A stretch of 64,000 nucleotides of DNA from Ophiocordyceps camponoti-saundersi (nom. inval.) (lineage: Eukaryota > Ascomycota > Sordariomycetes > Hypocreales > Ophiocordycipitaceae). The notes under the pieces are model-generated. The model was not told the origin of the DNA. It searched no databases and saw nothing but the letters and a program-made list of their open reading frames with translations. Both the position numbers and the translations under genes were made by a program. The stretch spans positions 1-64,000 of the forward strand of contig PDHQ01000158.1 of NCBI GenBank assembly GCA_003339415.1. The letters run 5' to 3'. Each line of letters starts with the position of its first letter. The first letter of the stretch is position 1. This document shows positions 60,901 through 64,000 of the stretch, one piece after another.

Positions 60901-61712
60901 CTCTTGCGAGGCGGCTCGCTGCAAGGCTGTCATTGTGTGGCGCAGCGACTCGAAGTAGCCGGTTTTGGGCTCTAGCATAATGAGCTTCTGGTTCGGATCG
61001 AAGATGACGTCGGAAGCATCGGCGAAGAGAAGATCGATGACTGATTTGTCGGAAGCGGCAAGAGCTTCTTTAGCCTCTTGGGGGTCGTCGGGAATGGGTG
61101 CAACGGTGGCGACAAAGCATTTGGTTCGAAACCCGTCGTCATGAGTCGAGAGGACGACCAATGAGCCGGGCGTGATGTCCTCTGCCCTCCCAAAACCCTT
61201 CTCCCTCTCGTCTTTGGGCGTAGGAAAAGCAAGACGGCAGGCAATTCTGAGCGGGCTCACGATGTATGCGCTGGCGAGCACCTTGAGGAGACCGTCAGTA
61301 AGCGAGGGGAAAGTTGAGGGATCATATGAAAGGATGTTGGGGGTTTTCTTACGCCGCGGTACATATTGACCATATCTAAGTCACACCGTTCAGGGTTCTT
61401 TTGGAACGCATTGACGGCGCGACGAAGCACTTCCGTCGCTTCATATCGGTGCAGAAGATAATGTGCCTTCAGAAAGTCTTCCTTGGAGCCGGCTGAGACT
61501 TTGTGAAGCTTGGGCAGCGGAGCAGGCTTTTCTGCCATGAATTCCTCTGACCGAGGCACCTCCCGCAGTTCACGCCAGTTGGTCTGCATGATCGGATGCT
61601 TGCTGTGTTCGCTGAGATACCTGACCCGAGAAAGCCTTGGCTTCTGGTGCCGGTTCCACTGAAGTCTCAAGGCGGCACCGCAGGCATGAGGTACGGGGAA
61701 AAAACTTCTCAT
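57909..61712 (-). CDS. Upf1-type SF1 helicase, Hrr1/SAD-3/ZNFX1-like, zinc-finger array missing (1224 aa)
   Basis: Exons 61712-61353, 61281-60902 and 60843-57909 join in frame over introns of 71 nt (GTAAGA) and 58 nt (GTAAGT). The N-terminal part (RVRYLSEHSKHPI, LLHRYEATEVLRRAV) is the region typical of NF-X1-finger helicases. Helicase motifs: GPPGTGKT (~305-312), LLIEEAAE (~621-628), GDHQQLTP (~648), VQRRM, DDFQGEENEIIILS and ATSRARQAFY (~856). After CALHGTEF...GCSALC, where NF-X1 fingers begin in relatives, the sequence turns into a ~300-residue Ser/Pro/Lys tail with an SPQR repeat. Relatives Hrr1 (fission yeast) and SAD-3 (Neurospora) act in RNA silencing with RNA-directed RNA polymerase. 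Start is uncertain: the ATG at 61712 sits just behind a 3' splice-like CTTAG, and the Met at 61589 would give 1183 aa. Confidence 0.83.
58316..58402 (-). repeat. 12-base tandem repeat coding for SPQR units
   Basis: Seven or so imperfect copies (plus-strand GGCGACCTCTGT and variants) encode Ser-Pro-Gln-Arg/Lys in the helicase tail. Confidence 0.85.
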
Positions 61713-62048
61713 GGCCTAAGGATTAGAAAGACGAGGGCAGGAGACTGCAAGGGCTGAAGCCTCCTGCGTTGGCAGCCGTGGCGTCATATGTAGGACAATA
61801 GGAGCCTGGGAAGGTGGGTTGGTAAGGAGACAATGAGGTAGACAGTTCAAGGAAGGAGGAGAAGCGGAGGCTGAGGTTAAAGACCAGTTGGTAGCAGCTG
61901 TCGAGCTTTGAGCAGCTGGCAGAGGGCGGCCAGTGGTTGTTGCAAACGCGCTTCGGAAGAAATACGGGCCGTAAAAAATTTGAAAAAGTAATCGCGTGCA
62001 ACAAAAAGAACACGGCATGAGGCAAAGGTGTAATGCACACGATCATGT
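61713..62048. other. upstream region of the helicase gene
   Basis: Short space between the helicase start and the tRNA. An open frame on the minus strand (61723-62046) has no family likeness and ends before the start codon; a 3' splice-like CTTAG just before the ATG suggests an intron in the leader. Confidence 0.4.
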
Positions 62049-62127
62049 TGCGTAATCTGGGAATCGAACCCAGGGCTCCCCGATGCTACCATGGCAACGG
62101 AGAATTTTACCACTAAACCAATTACGC
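62049..62127 (-). tRNA. tRNA-Gly (GCC) with an ~8-nt intron
   Basis: On the minus strand the acceptor stem GCGTAAT pairs with ATTACGC, the D arm is GGTTTAGTGGTAAAA, and the T arm is CTGGGTTCGATTCCCAG. The anticodon stem CTCCG/CGGGG closes the loop TTGCCAT with anticodon GCC once about eight bases (TGGTAGCA) after the anticodon are taken as an intron, the normal place for nuclear tRNA introns. Discriminator base A. Box A and box B promoters are internal. Confidence 0.9.
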
Positions 62128-64000
62128 TTGCTGAAAACAGAGACGGGCTGAACGTTTATAAATGACAATTCTCTTTAGTTACATATATTATATAGCCGTG
62201 CTGTTACACAAAATGTCAAAAACACATCTGTCCCTAAGCTAAAATTCTCATCGTGCCAGTCAAATGACTACCAAGGCCTCTGAGCACAACTTTGCCGCTC
62301 GGTCATCGAATTGAATACCCGCCTCTCAGATTATAAAATGGCCAGCGTTGTTGAAGAAAGGCCTCCACCCTACCGTACCTCAACGTTCAAAGTCGCAGCA
62401 TGGGAACAGGTCACTGTTCGGCGTTCAGGACGCATGTGATCAGAAGTGCTGTGATTCTTCACAAATTACAATACGTCCGTAGCGACGGCACAATGGACTT
62501 GAACCCAGAAAACGCACAACAAAGATGGCGCTTCACATAACATTGACCAGATTGGTGAGTGTAGGTCTGTAGCACGGATGCGGGATACCTACCATCGGGC
62601 GACAAGCCGAGCTGTGAACATTGCGTACCTACCTACAGAGCCTAGGTTAGACTTAGAGGTATAACAGAGCATGAGGCTCAGAACAGTGGCTTGATCACAG
62701 TGTTATAACTACTGTAACTAACATCACTACTATTAACACAGGTAATTTAATGTTGGCAGCCTTGCTTGGCGCACTATGACCCTACCTACTAGGCTACTAC
62801 CTAGGTAGGTACCTACCTACCTAGGTAGACAATTTCCTAGCGTTAAACAGCTAAGGGGGGAACCGACGCACTCCGTAGACGCAAGCGGCGGAGGACAGCT
62901 GCTAACAATACTCCATAGTCGTGCTCAAGAACATAAGCGAAAGGGCAGGCGCCGCCGCAGAAGCAACGCCCTCTTCCACCATCAGACGGCTTCCGACGTC
63001 TCCGCCCACGGCCCTTCAGAGACGGCCCGGTCGGGGAACCCGGTCGAGAGATGCGTGGCCAGCCAACTAGACGGGCGGTGCCGGGCTAGTTCACGTCCAA
63101 TCGGGAGAAGGCCAAGGAACCGGCAAGCTTTAGGTGCCCATAATTGTGCACATAGGTACATACATACAACGGAGTACGGAGTACGGATACCTATTCGCAC
63201 ATTGACCTCGCGGGTAGATACCTAATCTAGTAGTGGCATTAGCTAGCTTCTATGGTGGCTGTGAGGAACGGTCGACTTGAATTTCGGCCCGGAAAATATG
63301 GGGCCGACGCTCGGGCGTGTGTGTCTGTGTGTATCCGTATCTGCACCGGACACCAAAAGTTGTCTCGATTGCCGCTGGGAGAGAAGTTTCTCGGTATTGT
63401 GATTCGGCACTTACAGGTACGGAGCAATAGGTGGTGATACAATCTCTTTTTCTACATCTTCTCACGTCGCCCATCGATAAAAGTGCCAATGTGTTCACCT
63501 GTAGGTGCCTACCTAGGTAGTATCAAACTACTAGTACGGACGTACTTTATATACATGTATGTGTCCGTGAGTAGTGTGTAGGTACCAGCTAGACTGCTGG
63601 TCGGTGGAGGGATCAAATGGGCCACTTGCAGGGCACAAGAAAAAGAGTCAATCAGGCAATTGAATTGAGACCCCTTGTTGATTGATGTATGTATGTATGT
63701 GTCAAGTCTAAGAATGGAGATGCCCATCCAGGCAACTAATTACTTGACGGTCATGTGACCGAATGACGTAATAGCTTTTGAGTGACCCCCGCCAGCTGTA
63801 CCTACCTATCTACCTACCTAGGTAGGTAGGTAGGTAGGTAAGTAGGTAGGTACCTAGGTAGGTAGTAGGTTGTAGGTAGGTATGTGCCCGTAATAGGTAA
63901 TATTTGTATGAACGAATGTATGTATGCACAATGTCCGAGACTCAGAGCCAGAGCATACAGATGAGGTTATACATACCTAGGTAGGTACTTATATGTACAA
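62128..64000. other. intergenic region at the right edge
   Basis: No gene seen on either strand; all open frames are short and lack family likeness. Several ACCTAGGT/TAGG runs (62790-62830, 63798-63885), ACGGAGTACGGAGTACGGAT near 63170, and GTAT runs (63685-63700). Confidence 0.45.
63798..63885. repeat. CCTA/TAGG repeat with palindromic centre
   Basis: CCTA units change to TAGG units at 63819/63820 with a 20-bp perfect palindrome, longer if one mismatch is allowed. Confidence 0.8.

Noticed and set aside
61723..62046. 107-codon open frame on the minus strand upstream of the helicase as a possible first exon
   Set aside because: No likeness to the helicase family N-terminus and it reaches into the tRNA flank; only a leader intron is considered possible.
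63798..63885. TAGG repeats near the window edge as a possible telomere
   Set aside because: The unit is TAGG, not TTAGGG, the run is short, palindromic and occurs in many internal spacers.

Overview
This window comes from the nuclear genome of a filamentous ascomycete (Pezizomycotina, most likely Sordariomycetes and perhaps Hypocreales). Four things point there. The introns are short (53-136 nt, one exception) with GTAnGT...CTAAC...YAG signals. The left third is an AT-rich repeat island mutated in the manner of RIP (repeat-induced point mutation). The gene set is fungal: Zn2Cys6 and C2H2 regulators, a NACHT-WD40 NLR, SPT8, IWS1, BRL1, PEX16, lunapark, a GRIP golgin and an SR-protein kinase. 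The spacers are full of ACCTAGGT/TAGG and GTACGGAT motifs.

Positions 1-19,600 are a dead transposon graveyard: no open frame of 60 codons on either strand and almost no CA or TG dinucleotides. By undoing C-to-T and G-to-A changes in the head I could recognise parts of it. There is a minus-strand Ty3/gypsy element running off the left edge (1-4260). A complete second gypsy element has 349/350-bp LTRs and a 5-bp target duplication (4938-10906). A broken second copy of that element (11406-14563 plus 18070-18375) is itself interrupted by an unclassified ~1.86-kb insert (12209-14070). A pair of small LTR elements is nested one inside the other in opposite orientation (14564-18069), giving four 210-bp LTRs.

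From 19,700 the DNA is normal and gene-rich. The first gene, about 110 bp from the island, is an intact 3-exon NLR (nucleoside phosphorylase-NACHT-WD40, 2039 aa). Then follow: golgin IMH1 (-), lunapark (+, divergent from the golgin), SR-protein kinase (-, with a 1.2-kb first intron), a spacer carrying two intact small transposons, IWS1 (-), BRL1/BRR6 (+, divergent), a Zn2Cys6 regulator (+), PEX16 (+), a 5.5-kb spacer rich in microsatellites, a C2H2 regulator (+), SPT8 (-), an Upf1-type helicase related to Hrr1/SAD-3/ZNFX1 (-), and a tRNA-Gly(GCC) with a short intron. The last 1.9 kb show no gene.

The housekeeping genes are not one pathway; they cover nuclear envelope and ER shape (BRL1, lunapark), Golgi tethering, splicing-factor phosphorylation, transcription elongation and SAGA (IWS1, SPT8), and peroxisome assembly. 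The most unusual items are the intact NLR at the island edge, a 431-bp LTR miniature with near-identical LTRs and a perfect target duplication (36304-36734), a 443-bp MITE with perfect 43-bp inverted ends and an 8-bp duplication (36882-37324), the self-nested LTR pair, and the helicase whose NF-X1 finger array seems to be replaced by an SPQR-repeat tail. Exon structures were built by eye from frame continuity, splice signals and family similarity; every spliced frame was checked for length divisible by three.
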